A stretch of DNA of 64,000 bases from Lentisphaerota bacterium (GCA_021413965.1 JAIOPI010000024.1:22596-86595); one strand, 5' to 3'; counted from the stretch's first letter, positions 17,594 through 27,033 are shown. Notes: generated from the sequence alone by a model not told the origin. Numbers and translations: made by a program.

Positions 17594-19951
17594 ATGACGC
17601 GATGGGCGCTGTTGGCCGGCTTGCTGCTTGCGCACACGGTCTGCGCGGCGGACCCGCTCCCCGAGAGCGACCGCCTCCAACTGGCCGACGGGCTGTACGC
17701 GCGCGACATGCACGACCTTGCCGCCGCCGAGTACGCCGCCTTCCTCCGCGACCATGCCGCGAGCCCGGAAGCGGCCGCCGCCACCTACCGGCTGGCCGAA
17801 TGCTATCGCGCCCTCGGCCGGCGCCCGGACGCGGACAAGGCGTTCAAGGCCGTCGTCGACGGGTTCCCGCAGTCCGACTATCGCTTTCGCGCGGCATTCC
17901 GACGCGCCGATCTGCACCTGGAAATGGGCCAGCCCGAGTCCGCGCGCGCGCTGTACAACGAGCTCCTCGCCGCCGGCCCCCCTCCCGATATCGCGGCCGC
18001 GGCCCTCTTCTTCATGGCAGACGCCGCCCGACAGACGGGCGACGCGGCCGCCGCCGAAACCGCCCTTGAGCGCATTCGCAAGGAGCACCCAACGTCCGAG
18101 TACTGCGCCTACGCGCTGCTGAAACTGGGCGAGATTCACACCGGCCAGTCCATGAACTCGCCGGGCGACGACGTCCTGGCCATGTACACCCAGGCCCTCA
18201 CCAACGCCCCCACCGAGCGCGTGGCGGCCGAAGCCCTCTTTCAGCTGGCGGAAGCACGCTACGCGCGCGGTGAGTACGACCAGAGCGCCACCCTCTACCA
18301 GCGGCTGCTGACCTCATACCCCGGGGATATCCGCGCCGGGCGTGCCCGCCTGCGCGGCGCCTGGGCCGCGCACAATGCCGGCCTGTATGCCGACGCACTC
18401 CGCCTCGCCGACCAGGCCCTGTCCGACCCCGCCCCTGCCGAAAAAGCCGACTGGCTCTACCTCAAGGCGAACTGCCAGCGCCAGCTCGTGCGCGACGCCG
18501 ATGCGCTCGCCACCTACACGGCGCTGCTGGCCGCCGCCCCCGAGGGCAAGCTCGCGGACGCCGCGCGCCTCGAACTCGCGCTGACCCTCTATCGCATGGG
18601 ACGCTACGACGACGCCGTGGCCGCCGCCCAGAAACTCACGCTCACGCCGGACAACCGCAAGGACGTCTACTGGCTGCTCGCGGAGTCCTTCGCGGCCTTG
18701 AAACGCGATGACGAGGCCGTGCAGTATTACCGCCTGATCGCCACCGAGTTTCCGCAAAGCGATGTGGCCGCGGACGCCATGTACCGCCTCGCCTACCACC
18801 TCCAGACCCGCGGTGACGCCCACGAGGCGGCCCAGTTCTACGAGCGCGTCGCGGCCGGCTTCCCCCAGCACGCCCTCGCCCCGCAGGCCCTGCTGGCGGC
18901 CGGCTTCTGCCGCACGGCCACCGGCCAGGACGACGACGCCGTCCGCATCTGGTCGCGACTCGTGGAGAAGTTCCCCCAGGATGCCCGCGTGGAAGAGGCG
19001 CTATACCGCAAGGCCCTCGGCGAAATCCGGCTGGAGCGGCGCGACCAGGCGCTCGCCACCATGCGCACGCTGCTCGCCAAGTTCCCCGCCAGCTCGTTTG
19101 CCGCGGACGCGCATTTCTGGCAGGGCGCGCTCTTGCGCGAAGCCAACCGCCCCGCCGACGCGGAGCGCGAGCTGCGCCTCGCCCTCGACGCCAAGCCGCG
19201 CCTGGAACTGGAGCGCGAATGCCGGCTGAACCTCGCCCTGATCCTGCACCAGCGCGGGGCGTTTGAGGAAGCCGCCGATAATCTGCAATCCCTGCTCGCC
19301 GGCCCGGAACGCAAAGACCTGACCCCGTCCCTCCTGCAGTGGCTCGCCGAGTATGAAGGCGAAAAGAAGCGCCCGGAGCGCGCCGCCGCCGCCGCGGAAG
19401 CCCTGATCGCCGTCAGCGAGAACGACGCCGGCCGCCAGATCGGCTGGACGCTGCTCGGCCGCACGCATCTGGCACGCCATCGCCCCGCCGACGCGCAGGC
19501 CGCCTTTGCCAAGGCGCTGTCCTTTCCGACCCGCACCGCCTTCGCCGCCGAGGCCGCCTTGCGCCTGGGAGATCTGAAGCTGGACGCCGGGGAACCGGCC
19601 GCGGCGGCGCCGTACTACGAACAGGCCGCCGGACTGGCCAGCGACGACTCCCTCACCGGCCTGCGCGCGCAGGCCTACGCCGGGCTGGGACGCGCGGCCA
19701 AGGCCGGCGGCGACGCCGAGTCCGCGGCCCGCTATTTCCTGAGCGTCGCCGTGCTCTATGACGACGCCGCCCTCGTCCCCGAGTGCCTCGGCGAAGCCGC
19801 CCTCGCCTTGCAGCAGCAGGGGCGTGCGGACGACGCCCGACGCACGGCGGATGAATTGCGCCAGCGCTATCCCAAGAGTGAGTGGATCGCCCGCATGGAC
19901 ACCGCCGGCCTCGCGGCCGACGCGGCGCCGAAGGGGAAGGCCGCACCATGA
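17594..19951 (+). CDS. Periplasmic tetratricopeptide-repeat protein of the ExbBD operon
   Basis: 785 residues from ATG 17594 (ATG 17579, overlapping exbD, is possible). A signal peptide (M-T-R-W-A-L-L-A-G-L-L-L-A-H-T-V-C-A) is followed by about 18-20 tandem TPR or Sel1-like helical hairpins with A-x-Y-x-L-A-x-C-Y and F-P-Q-S-x-x-A patterns over the whole length. This resembles CpoB/YbgF-type TPR proteins of Tol-Pal operons and large gliding or TonB-associated TPR proteins, and it is probably a periplasmic scaffold. The stop overlaps the start of the VWA gene by ATGA. Partner proteins cannot be deduced. Confidence 0.85.
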   Translation: MTRWALLAGLLLAHTVCAADPLPESDRLQLADGLYARDMHDLAAAEYAAFLRDHAASPEAAAATYRLAECYRALGRRPDADKAFKAVVDGFPQSDYRFRAAFRRADLHLEMGQPESARALYNELLAAGPPPDIAAAALFFMADAARQTGDAAAAETALERIRKEHPTSEYCAYALLKLGEIHTGQSMNSPGDDVLAMYTQALTNAPTERVAAEALFQLAEARYARGEYDQSATLYQRLLTSYPGDIRAGRARLRGAWAAHNAGLYADALRLADQALSDPAPAEKADWLYLKANCQRQLVRDADALATYTALLAAAPEGKLADAARLELALTLYRMGRYDDAVAAAQKLTLTPDNRKDVYWLLAESFAALKRDDEAVQYYRLIATEFPQSDVAADAMYRLAYHLQTRGDAHEAAQFYERVAAGFPQHALAPQALLAAGFCRTATGQDDDAVRIWSRLVEKFPQDARVEEALYRKALGEIRLERRDQALATMRTLLAKFPASSFAADAHFWQGALLREANRPADAERELRLALDAKPRLELERECRLNLALILHQRGAFEEAADNLQSLLAGPERKDLTPSLLQWLAEYEGEKKRPERAAAAAEALIAVSENDAGRQIGWTLLGRTHLARHRPADAQAAFAKALSFPTRTAFAAEAALRLGDLKLDAGEPAAAAPYYEQAAGLASDDSLTGLRAQAYAGLGRAAKAGGDAESAARYFLSVAVLYDDAALVPECLGEAALALQQQGRADDARRTADELRQRYPKSEWIARMDTAGLAADAAPKGKAAP

Positions 19952-21717
19952 GTACCTACGCGGATCTGGTCGTCCACAGCATCAGCAAACGGCGGGCCGA
20001 ACTCGCCACCGTGTCCGCGCTCTTCTCGATCTTCCTGCATGTCGGGCTCCTGATCTGGATGGCCGTGTCGCCCGGTACCATTCCGTTCTGGCGTCCGCTC
20101 TTCGCGGATCAACCACCGCGCGAACCGCCCATGCACGTGCGCGAGGTCGAAACAGCCCCCGCCCCGCCGGTCATCACCCAGGCTGATGCCTCGTCACCCG
20201 CCAGTCGTCGCGGACCCTCCGTTCACCTGGAGCAGGACACGACCCGCCTCGCCGTGCCGCCAGACCGCGTGGATGTCGAGCCGCCTCCACCGTCCGCCGG
20301 CCGGGAGAGCGCCCCCCTGGTGACCGCACTGGCGGAGCCGACCCTGCCTCCGCAACCGGAAGCCTGGCAGCCGCGCCAGGAAATCCTCGCCGTCGAACAC
20401 GCCTCAGTCCGCGACGAACTGGCCGCACGGCCGCGCCGCACCATTCCGCGCATCGAACGCGTGCTGGCCGCCGCCGATGTCGTGTATCCGGCCCCGCCCA
20501 AGGCCGTCCCCGCGGCCGCGCCCACCGGCGACAGCGCCGGCGGCACCGGCAAGCCGTCACTCGCCACCATGCTGCGCCGCGTCACGGACACCACGTCCGC
20601 CCGCAGCGAATCCGTCCCCCTCGCGGAATCCGCCCGCAGCGGGTCCGGCGTGCTGGCCGAGAGCGGCTCGGACGTCACCTCACTGCAGCCCATCGAAGCC
20701 CTGCTCACGGCCCACGTGACGACCTTCAAAACACGCCACGATCCCGAGTCCCTCTACTTCAAAATCGACATCCAGCGCCGCAGCGAGGAAGCGCTGCCCG
20801 TGCTGCCCAAGGATTTGCTCTTCATCCAGGACTGCTCGGCGAGCATGTCCGAGCAGCGCCTGTACTTCTGCCGCCAGGGCCTGATCGACAGCCTGCCGCT
20901 GATCGGCCCGCAGGACCGCTTCAACATCGTCGCCTTCCGCGACCAGATCGACACCTGCTTCACCGACTGGACCGCCAACTCCCCGGAAGCCCGCGAACGG
21001 GCCGCCACCTTCATCCAGGGGCTGCAGTCGCGCGGTGAAACGGACGTCTTTGCCGCCATCCGCGCCGCGCTGACCTTCAAGACGGAGCCCGGCCGGCCGG
21101 TGATTGCCCTGCTGATCTCCGACGGCCACTCCACCACCGGCCTGACGGACGGCTCGGCGATCATCCGCGAATTCACCCAGTCCAACCGCGGCGCGCTCTC
21201 GGTCTTCACGCTCGGCACGTCGCCACAGGCCTACGCGTACCTGCTCGACCTGCTCAGCTACAGCAACCGCGGCGATTCCCGCGTCGTCACGCGCGGCCGC
21301 TGGGATATTCCGAAGGATGTGCAGGGGCTGACGGAGGAGGTACGCCATCCCGTACTCGCCGAAGTCGGCCTGCGCGTGGCGGAGTCCACCCCCTGCGAAG
21401 TGTACCCCGTCCAGACGATGAACGTGTATCGCGACCGCCCGCTGGTCCTGTACGGGCGCTGCGGGCGGCGCCAGGCGAACGTGGTGTTCCAGGCCACCGG
21501 CCGGGCTGCCGCCACCTCGTGCGACATGATCTTCGACCTCAACCTGGACGATGCCGCCGCGCAGGCGCAGGAGGATCTGCGCCAGGTATGGGCGCAGCAG
21601 AAGCTCTATCACCTGATCGGCATGTACGCCCGCACCCGCGACGTCACGCTGCTGCCCCTCATCGACGAAACCGCACGCGCGTACCACGTGGCGGTGCCGT
21701 ACCGTGACAGCCTGTAG
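19948..21717 (+). CDS. TonB-like membrane-anchored protein with C-terminal VWA domain
   Basis: 589 residues. A short cytoplasmic start leads into one transmembrane helix (about 20-42) containing S27-I-F-L-H31, the S-x-x-x-H pattern that TonB and TolA use to couple to ExbB/ExbD. A long Pro/Ala/Glu-rich periplasmic stretch follows (about 45-255), comparable to the TonB spacer. In place of the TonB C-terminal domain there is a von Willebrand factor A domain (about 285-470) with an intact MIDAS: D295-C-S-A-S299, the Thr in G-E-T-D-V-F, and D in I-S-D-G-H-S. A further beta-rich region ends the protein. Last gene of the exbB-exbD-TPR operon. I infer an ExbBD-energised protein with a VWA ligand-binding head. 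Confidence 0.8.
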   Translation: MSTYADLVVHSISKRRAELATVSALFSIFLHVGLLIWMAVSPGTIPFWRPLFADQPPREPPMHVREVETAPAPPVITQADASSPASRRGPSVHLEQDTTRLAVPPDRVDVEPPPPSAGRESAPLVTALAEPTLPPQPEAWQPRQEILAVEHASVRDELAARPRRTIPRIERVLAAADVVYPAPPKAVPAAAPTGDSAGGTGKPSLATMLRRVTDTTSARSESVPLAESARSGSGVLAESGSDVTSLQPIEALLTAHVTTFKTRHDPESLYFKIDIQRRSEEALPVLPKDLLFIQDCSASMSEQRLYFCRQGLIDSLPLIGPQDRFNIVAFRDQIDTCFTDWTANSPEARERAATFIQGLQSRGETDVFAAIRAALTFKTEPGRPVIALLISDGHSTTGLTDGSAIIREFTQSNRGALSVFTLGTSPQAYAYLLDLLSYSNRGDSRVVTRGRWDIPKDVQGLTEEVRHPVLAEVGLRVAESTPCEVYPVQTMNVYRDRPLVLYGRCGRRQANVVFQATGRAAATSCDMIFDLNLDDAAAQAQEDLRQVWAQQKLYHLIGMYARTRDVTLLPLIDETARAYHVAVPYRDSL

Positions 21718-21725
21718 GAGGCCGC

Positions 21726-22862
21726 ATGAAGATCACCCAACTGGAAACCTTCTTCGTCAAGCCGCGCTGGATGTTCCTGAAGGTGTCCACGGACGAGGGC
21801 CTGGTCGGCTGGGGGGAGCCCATCGTGGAGGGCCGCGCACGCACCGTGGCCATGGCCATCGAAGAATTGCACCCGCTGCTGATCGGGCAGGATCCCCGGC
21901 GCATCGAGCATCTCTGGCAACAAATGTATCGCGGCACCTTCTACCGCGGCGGCCCCATCCTGGTGAGCGCCATCAGCGGGATCGAACAGGCGCTGTGGGA
22001 CATCAAGGGCAAGGCGCTGAACGTCCCGGTCTACGACTTGCTCGGCGGCTCCTGCCGAACGCGCATTCGCATGTACACCCACTGCGGCGGGGCCTCGCCG
22101 CAGGACGCCACCATGCAGGCCAAGGGCCTGCGCGTCAAAGGCTACACCGCGGTGAAAACCGGCATCGACGGTCCGGTGCGGGCGATTGACAGCATGGAAT
22201 TCATCGACAAAACCGTGACGCGCATCGCGGCCATCCGGCAGGAACTGGGCCGCGGCGTGGATCTCGCCGTGGATTTTCACGGGCGCCTGAGCCCGGCCAT
22301 GTCCAAGCGGCTGATCCCGCTGCTGGAACCGTTCCAACCCATGTTCATCGAGGAGCCGTGCCTCCCCGAGAATGTGCCGGCCCTCGCCGCCATCACGGCC
22401 TCGACCACGATCCCCATCGCCACCGGCGAGCGCCTGTTTACACGCTGGGGCTTCCGCGAAGTGCTGGAGCGCCAGGCCGCCGCCGTGCTGCAGCCCGATG
22501 TCTGCCACGCCGGGGGCATTTTCGAGACGCGCAAGATCGCCGCCATGGCCGAGACCTACTACGTGAGCATCGCGCCGCACAATCCGCTCGGCCCCATTTC
22601 GCTGGCCGCCTGCCTGCAGGTCGACGCCTGCACGCCTAATTTCCTCGTACAGGAACACCCGGGCCTTTCCAATCGCTGGGACCTCGGCCACGGCTTCCTC
22701 AAGACGCCGTTCAACATCCAGGAAGGCTACATCGAGACGCCCCAGGGGCCCGGGCTCGGCATCGACGTCAATGAAGATGCCGTCCGGGAACGCGCCTACC
22801 CGGGGGACTGGGATACGCCGCGCCTGCTCCAAACCGACGACCACTCCGTGGCGGATTGGTAG
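21726..22862 (+). CDS. Mandelate racemase/enolase superfamily sugar-acid dehydratase (D-galactonate dehydratase-like)
   Basis: 378 residues, close to DgoD (382). Seen: the N-terminal capping domain, V-K-T-G-I-D-G at the second strand, D-F-H-G-R (Mg ligand Asp plus catalytic His), F-I-E-E-P (Mg ligand Glu), T-G-E-R-L-F (third ligand Glu) and I-A-P-H-N-P-L-G-P (second catalytic His). That set is characteristic of galactonate dehydratase and related acid-sugar dehydratases, which give 2-keto-3-deoxy acids. The exact substrate is uncertain in this promiscuous family. It starts nine bases after the VWA gene with AGGAGG, so it may be read from the same transcript, though no functional link is clear. 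Confidence 0.85.
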   Translation: MKITQLETFFVKPRWMFLKVSTDEGLVGWGEPIVEGRARTVAMAIEELHPLLIGQDPRRIEHLWQQMYRGTFYRGGPILVSAISGIEQALWDIKGKALNVPVYDLLGGSCRTRIRMYTHCGGASPQDATMQAKGLRVKGYTAVKTGIDGPVRAIDSMEFIDKTVTRIAAIRQELGRGVDLAVDFHGRLSPAMSKRLIPLLEPFQPMFIEEPCLPENVPALAAITASTTIPIATGERLFTRWGFREVLERQAAAVLQPDVCHAGGIFETRKIAAMAETYYVSIAPHNPLGPISLAACLQVDACTPNFLVQEHPGLSNRWDLGHGFLKTPFNIQEGYIETPQGPGLGIDVNEDAVRERAYPGDWDTPRLLQTDDHSVADW

Positions 22863-22868
22863 CGACAC

Positions 22869-23315
22869 ATGACCGACGCCACCACGGGAACCTTCCGTCC
22901 GCTGGACCAGCCGGATCGCCGCCTGCCCGGCAAAACCGCCGTGCTCGTCTCCGGACACGCACCCGAGGAACAGTCCCGGCTGCTGGAGGCCCTGTCACGC
23001 GCCGGATTGCCAGCCCTGCCGGTCGTGTTCGTCACCGACAAGTCCGCCACGCTCACGCTGCAGGATCTGGCGGCGTGCCCGCACGCCACCGGGCTGCACG
23101 AAACGGCGCCGCTGCCGCGCGCGATTGTATTGTCCGGACTTCAGGAATCACAGTTGCACACCGTGATGGCGGCGTACAAGGCCTGCCGGCTGCCGCCCGC
23201 CCTGTGGGCCACCGCGACGGATACGACGGCATCCTGGACGCTGAGGGCGCTGCTGGACGAACTGCAGAAGGAGCGGCAGGCGCTGGCTGACGCCCTGCGC
23301 CGTCCGCAAGGTTAG
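22869..23315 (+). CDS. DUF3783 family protein
   Basis: 148 residues, seven bases after the preceding stop. The C-terminal half has the DUF3783 pattern I-V-L-S-G-L-Q-E-S-Q-L...Y-K-A-C-R-L-P-P-A-L-W-A-T-A-T-D-T-T-A-S-W-T-L, then a charged helix E-L-Q-K-E-R-Q-A-L. The N-terminal half reads like a small alpha/beta domain (T-A-V-L-V-S-G-H). Function of the family is unknown. The stop codon overlaps the convergent gene by four bases. Confidence 0.65.
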   Translation: MTDATTGTFRPLDQPDRRLPGKTAVLVSGHAPEEQSRLLEALSRAGLPALPVVFVTDKSATLTLQDLAACPHATGLHETAPLPRAIVLSGLQESQLHTVMAAYKACRLPPALWATATDTTASWTLRALLDELQKERQALADALRRPQG

Positions 23316-23866
23316 AGCCCTTCGCCCGCCCCACGCATGACCAGAACCGGGCTGAAGCGGGATTCGGCCCCGCGCTGGCGGGATTCCAACTCCGTGACCG
23401 ACTCGTCCACCAGCTTCTGGATCTGCTGCAGCACGCGCAGATCCCCCCACGCCACGAGTTCGTCCAGCCACTCCTCGAGGTGCGTTTCAAGGTGCTCCGT
23501 GTCTTCGAGCAGGCGCCACTGCCGGTGCGTCCAGTCGTAGTACATGCGATCCAGGTTATACGCGTACGGCTGCTTCAGCCCCGACAGCAGCGCGGACAGC
23601 ACATTCCCGCAACAGCCCGCCACGACGAGACGGCCCAGGAAGCGCATCTCCGCCTCCTGCGCGCGCGACAGGCTGCTGAGTTCGCGCGGATCGAAGCTGA
23701 GCAGTCCCTTCTGCTGCAGGTCCATGAGGGAGACCCAGTTCAGCCCGATGAGTTGACACAACGCCTGCGGGCTATGGGGTTTGAAGACGTCGAAAGAGAA
23801 CGCACTTTGAACGTGACCATCCACTCCCGCCGACACCACCCTGGCGCGTTCCACATCCTTGTTCAT
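23312..23866 (-). CDS. Conserved protein of unknown function
   Basis: 184 residues from ATG 23866, chosen because AGGAG sits seven bases upstream. The middle contains an amphipathic helical region with A-L-C-Q-L-I-G-L-N-W and a Cys pair (A-G-C-C-G-N-V-L-S-A-L-L-S-G-L) followed by Y-A-Y-N-L-D-R-M-Y-Y-D-W. The C-terminal half is Glu/Gln-rich helix, possibly coiled coil. The N-terminal region could be a MerR-like helix-turn-helix, but I cannot show it. No signal peptide or membrane segment. Confidence 0.6.
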   Translation of the reverse strand: MNKDVERARVVSAGVDGHVQSAFSFDVFKPHSPQALCQLIGLNWVSLMDLQQKGLLSFDPRELSSLSRAQEAEMRFLGRLVVAGCCGNVLSALLSGLKQPYAYNLDRMYYDWTHRQWRLLEDTEHLETHLEEWLDELVAWGDLRVLQQIQKLVDESVTELESRQRGAESRFSPVLVMRGAGEGL

Positions 23867-24082
23867 GGCACCACTCCTGAAACGCAATGTCATCGATCAT
23901 CACGATGCCGGAGGGGACACGGGACCTCGTCCGGCTGTACCAACGCCACACCGCGTTGACCACCGGAAGTTTACCAGCCAGTCGCGGGACTGAAAAGCCA
24001 ATTGAACAAATAAATGAACTGGCCAATGCCGGCAGGCCCGAAGGGCCGGGAATCTCACTTTCTCCCGCCGCACCGCCCGCGC

Positions 24083-24088
24083 TATGAT
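24083..24088 (+). promoter_or_regulatory. -10 element of a predicted leaderless promoter (DUF763 gene)
   Basis: TATGAT, six bases before ATG 24095. The -35 region is poor and there is no Shine-Dalgarno. Confidence 0.35.
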
Positions 24089-24094
24089 CGACCG

Positions 24095-25381
24095 ATGCCA
24101 CGCGCATACGCCAACTTACCCCTGCACACCGGCCGGGCGCCACGCTGGCTGTTCGCTCGCATGACGCGCCTGGCCGGCGCCCTTACCGAGGGACTCGTCA
24201 TGACGTGGGGACCGGACGGGTTCCTCGCGCGCATCGCCGACCCCTTCTGGTTCCAGGCCCTCGGCTGCCTGCTCGGCTTTGACTGGCACTCCTCCGGCCT
24301 GACCACCACGACCTGCGGCGCACTGAAGGAAGGCCTGCGCGGCCGCGCCCACGACTTGGGCCTCCACATCGCCGGCGGCAAGGGCGCCGCCTCGCGCAAG
24401 ACACCGGACGAAATCCGCGCCGCCTGCGAGAGCAGCGGCCTCGACGCGGAGGCCCTCGTCTATGCCAGCCGCATGTCGGCCAAGGTCGATAGCGCCGCCG
24501 TTCAAGACGGCTTTCAGATCTATCACCATTGCTTCATGTTCACGGCCTCAGGCCGTTGGGCGGTGGTACAGCAGGGCATGAACGAGGACACGGGATGGGC
24601 CCGGCGCTATCACTGGCTCGGCCGCAACGGCCACCCCTTCGTGTGCGACCCCCATGCCGCGATCTGCTCGGACGGCACAGGCCCCGTCGTCAACCTGGTG
24701 GCGGCGGAAGCAAGCGACTCCCGCACCGCCACCGCCGCCGTCAGCCGCCTGCCACCGGAAGCCCTGATGCGGGACTTGCGCCACGCCCTCGCCGCCGCTC
24801 CCCACCTGGACCTGCCCGCGCGCCACCGCATCCTGCGCACCGACATCCATCCCGACCGCCTCGCCCAGACCTTCCTTCGCACGTACGCCCGCCAGCCCGA
24901 AACGTTTGAAACCCTGTTGGGGCTGCCGGGCGTGGGCCCCCAATGCCTGCGGGCCCTGAGCCTGCTCGGCCAGCTGCTCTACGGCGCCGCCCCCAGCTTC
25001 CGCGACCCCGCCCGCTTCTCCTTCGCCCACGGCGGCAAAGACGGAATTCCCTTCCCGGTCGATCGCCAAACCTACGACACGACCGCCACGGTCCTCGAAC
25101 GTGCCGTGCGGGACGCGCGCCTGGGACAGACCGAATCTCTGGACGCCCTCCGCCGGCTGGAGCGCTACTGGAACCAGCTGGACGCCCGCCCCGCCACACC
25201 CCTGGCTCACGCAACTGGTGCGGCACCGCATGGCGGGAGCGGCCCAGGCCAACGACCATTCACCCCCGCCCTCCCCAGGCGATTCCCCCCGCAGACCGAG
25301 CAGTCCCGGAAGGGCTCAACGCCACCGTCGGATGAAAAATTCAAACAGTTTTGCCTCGACCTGCCAATGGAATCCCCATAG
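24095..25381 (+). CDS. DUF763 family protein
   Basis: 428 residues from ATG 24095. The whole protein follows the DUF763 pattern: an N-terminal L-P-L-H-T-G-R-A-P-R-W-L-F-A-R-M, G-F-D-W-H-S-S-G-L-T-T-T-T-C-G-A-L-K-E-G-L, the K-V-D-S-A-A-V-Q-D-G-F-Q-I-Y-H-H segment, and a helix-hairpin-helix-like L-L-G-L-P-G-V-G-P-Q-C-L-R-A-L. H, D and K residues in these blocks suggest a nucleic-acid enzyme, but the family has no assigned function. The C-terminal 60 residues are low-complexity Pro/Gly/Arg. Cytoplasmic by lack of signal. Confidence 0.85.
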   Translation: MPRAYANLPLHTGRAPRWLFARMTRLAGALTEGLVMTWGPDGFLARIADPFWFQALGCLLGFDWHSSGLTTTTCGALKEGLRGRAHDLGLHIAGGKGAASRKTPDEIRAACESSGLDAEALVYASRMSAKVDSAAVQDGFQIYHHCFMFTASGRWAVVQQGMNEDTGWARRYHWLGRNGHPFVCDPHAAICSDGTGPVVNLVAAEASDSRTATAAVSRLPPEALMRDLRHALAAAPHLDLPARHRILRTDIHPDRLAQTFLRTYARQPETFETLLGLPGVGPQCLRALSLLGQLLYGAAPSFRDPARFSFAHGGKDGIPFPVDRQTYDTTATVLERAVRDARLGQTESLDALRRLERYWNQLDARPATPLAHATGAAPHGGSGPGQRPFTPALPRRFPPQTEQSRKGSTPPSDEKFKQFCLDLPMESP

Positions 25382-25427
25382 AAATAGGTCGGCACTCGCA
25401 ATACAGATGCTGATGCGCGGTGGGGCT

Positions 25428-25730
25428 ATGACACTCGAGGAATTCGAACGACATGTGGCAACGCACGCCACGCCGCCCGGGGACATGGCGCGGCCTCTGC
25501 AAGCGCTCTGGCATGCCGCCAAAGGCAACTGGAACGCGGCCCACGAACTGGTGCAGCGCATGGACTCGCTCACCGGCAGCTGGATTCATGGGCATCTTCA
25601 CCGCATCGAGGGTGACCTCAGCAACGCCGCACATTGGTACGCGCACGCCGGCCAACAGATGCCATCGATCCCCGTGCCACAGGAGCGCGAAAAACTGATC
25701 CACCACTTCCTGCATAGCGAATCGGACTAG
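25428..25730 (+). CDS. Small conserved hypothetical protein
   Basis: 100 residues from ATG 25428 (ATG 25407 is in frame). The pattern L-Q-A-L-W-H-A-A-K-G-N-W-N-A-A-H-E-L-V-Q...W-I-H-G-H-L-H-R-I-E-G-D-L-S-N-A-A-H-W-Y-A-H-A-G is a widespread small bacterial family that looks like two or three TPR/Sel1-like helices. Function unknown. Conserved His, Trp and Tyr residues are all present. It follows DUF763 by 46 bases. Confidence 0.75.
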   Translation: MTLEEFERHVATHATPPGDMARPLQALWHAAKGNWNAAHELVQRMDSLTGSWIHGHLHRIEGDLSNAAHWYAHAGQQMPSIPVPQEREKLIHHFLHSESD

Positions 25731-25914
25731 CGCCTCATCGAGCGGGGCAGACGATCTCGCACACAGCCGGAATCCGGCGTACAAGCCGCCCCTTGGCGGT
25801 GGCGGACGTGAGCCCGGAGGGGCCATCCGGCAATCCCGTCGCACTTCTGCCGCTCCCATGGTACGATGCTCCGCTTTTCCGGGATGTGGTGTCGGACCTC
25901 TGCGATAAATACAA

Positions 25915-27033
25915 ATGAAACTCGCTGTCTTTGTCTCGCCGCACGGCATGGGGCACGCCGCCCGAGCGGCGGCCATTCTCGCCGCCCTTCACGACCGGCT
26001 GCCCGCGCTGCAGACGCACCTGTACACGCTCGTTCCCGCCCCGTTTTTTCGTGAATCCGGCGTGACGAATCTCGTGTATCGCCGCTGCGATACTGACCTG
26101 GGCCTCGTGCAGAAGAACCCGCTGGAAGAGGACGTCACCGCGACCCTGCACCAGCTGGCGCGCCGGCTGCCTTTCGACAACACCGTGGTGCGCACCCTTG
26201 CCGCCGAACTCCTGGCCCACGGCTGTCGGGCCGTCCTGTGCGATATTGCACCGCTGGGACTCGCGGTGGCCCGCACGGCAGGGCTGCCTTCGATCCTGGT
26301 GGAAAACTTCACCTGGGACTGGATCTACGCGGGTTATGCACAACGTGAACCGGCCTTCACCCCATTCATCGATCTGATGCGCGCGACCTTCGCCCTCGCG
26401 GATTTTCGCATGCAGACCGAACCCGTCTGCCTGCCCCTGCCCGGCGCCTTCCAAACCGGGGTCGTCAGCCGCCGCCCCCGCACGCCACGCGACGCGGTGC
26501 GCGCGCGCCTGGGTCTGGCACCCGGCGCGCCCGCCGTGCTGCTCACGGGCGGGGTCATCCCCGGTGGCGCCGCCGGACTGGCTCCTCTGCGCCATGCCAC
26601 CCCGTACCAGTTCATTGCCGTCGGCGGACAGGCCCCGGAGCAGCGCGACGGACAGGTGGTGTCGCTGCCGACGACCTCGGATATCTACCACCCCGACCTC
26701 GTGCATGCCTGCGACGTCGTGGTCGGGAAGCTGGGCTACAGCACGCTGGCAGAGGTTTACCATGCCGGCGTGCCCTTCGCCTACCTGACCCGCGACCAGT
26801 TTCGCGAATCGAAGTCGCTGGAGGCGTTTGCCGTGTCATGCATGCCCAGCCAGCGCATCGCGTACCCCGAACTGGTGGACGGAGGCTGGATCCGCGCGCT
26901 GCCGGCCCTGTTGGCGCAGCCTCGCGTAACGCGATCGACCACGAACGGAGCGGAACGCGCCGCGGACTGGCTGGTGGCGAACGTGCTGCAGCCCGGAGCC
27001 CCAGGCCGCGTGCCGCCGCCGCAGCCGGATTAG
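25915..27033 (+). CDS. GT-B type glycosyltransferase-like protein (family 28-like)
   Basis: 372 residues. The N-terminus V-S-P-H-G-M-G-H-A-A-R-A-A-A-I-L matches the G-x-G-H-x-x-R loop of MurG/family 28 and of the N-terminal domain linked to L-arabinokinases. The middle has L-C-D-I-A-P-L-G-L-A-V-A-R-T-A-G-L-P, and the C-terminal donor domain has D-V-V-V-G-K-L-G-Y-S-T-L-A-E-V-Y-H-A-G-V-P-F-A-Y, a typical UDP-sugar binding stretch (G-x-S-T-x-x-E). Substrate unknown. A TACGAT -10-like box lies at 25862..25867. It is convergent with the sigma-54 activator gene, overlapping by four bases. Confidence 0.75.
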   Translation: MKLAVFVSPHGMGHAARAAAILAALHDRLPALQTHLYTLVPAPFFRESGVTNLVYRRCDTDLGLVQKNPLEEDVTATLHQLARRLPFDNTVVRTLAAELLAHGCRAVLCDIAPLGLAVARTAGLPSILVENFTWDWIYAGYAQREPAFTPFIDLMRATFALADFRMQTEPVCLPLPGAFQTGVVSRRPRTPRDAVRARLGLAPGAPAVLLTGGVIPGGAAGLAPLRHATPYQFIAVGGQAPEQRDGQVVSLPTTSDIYHPDLVHACDVVVGKLGYSTLAEVYHAGVPFAYLTRDQFRESKSLEAFAVSCMPSQRIAYPELVDGGWIRALPALLAQPRVTRSTTNGAERAADWLVANVLQPGAPGRVPPPQPD

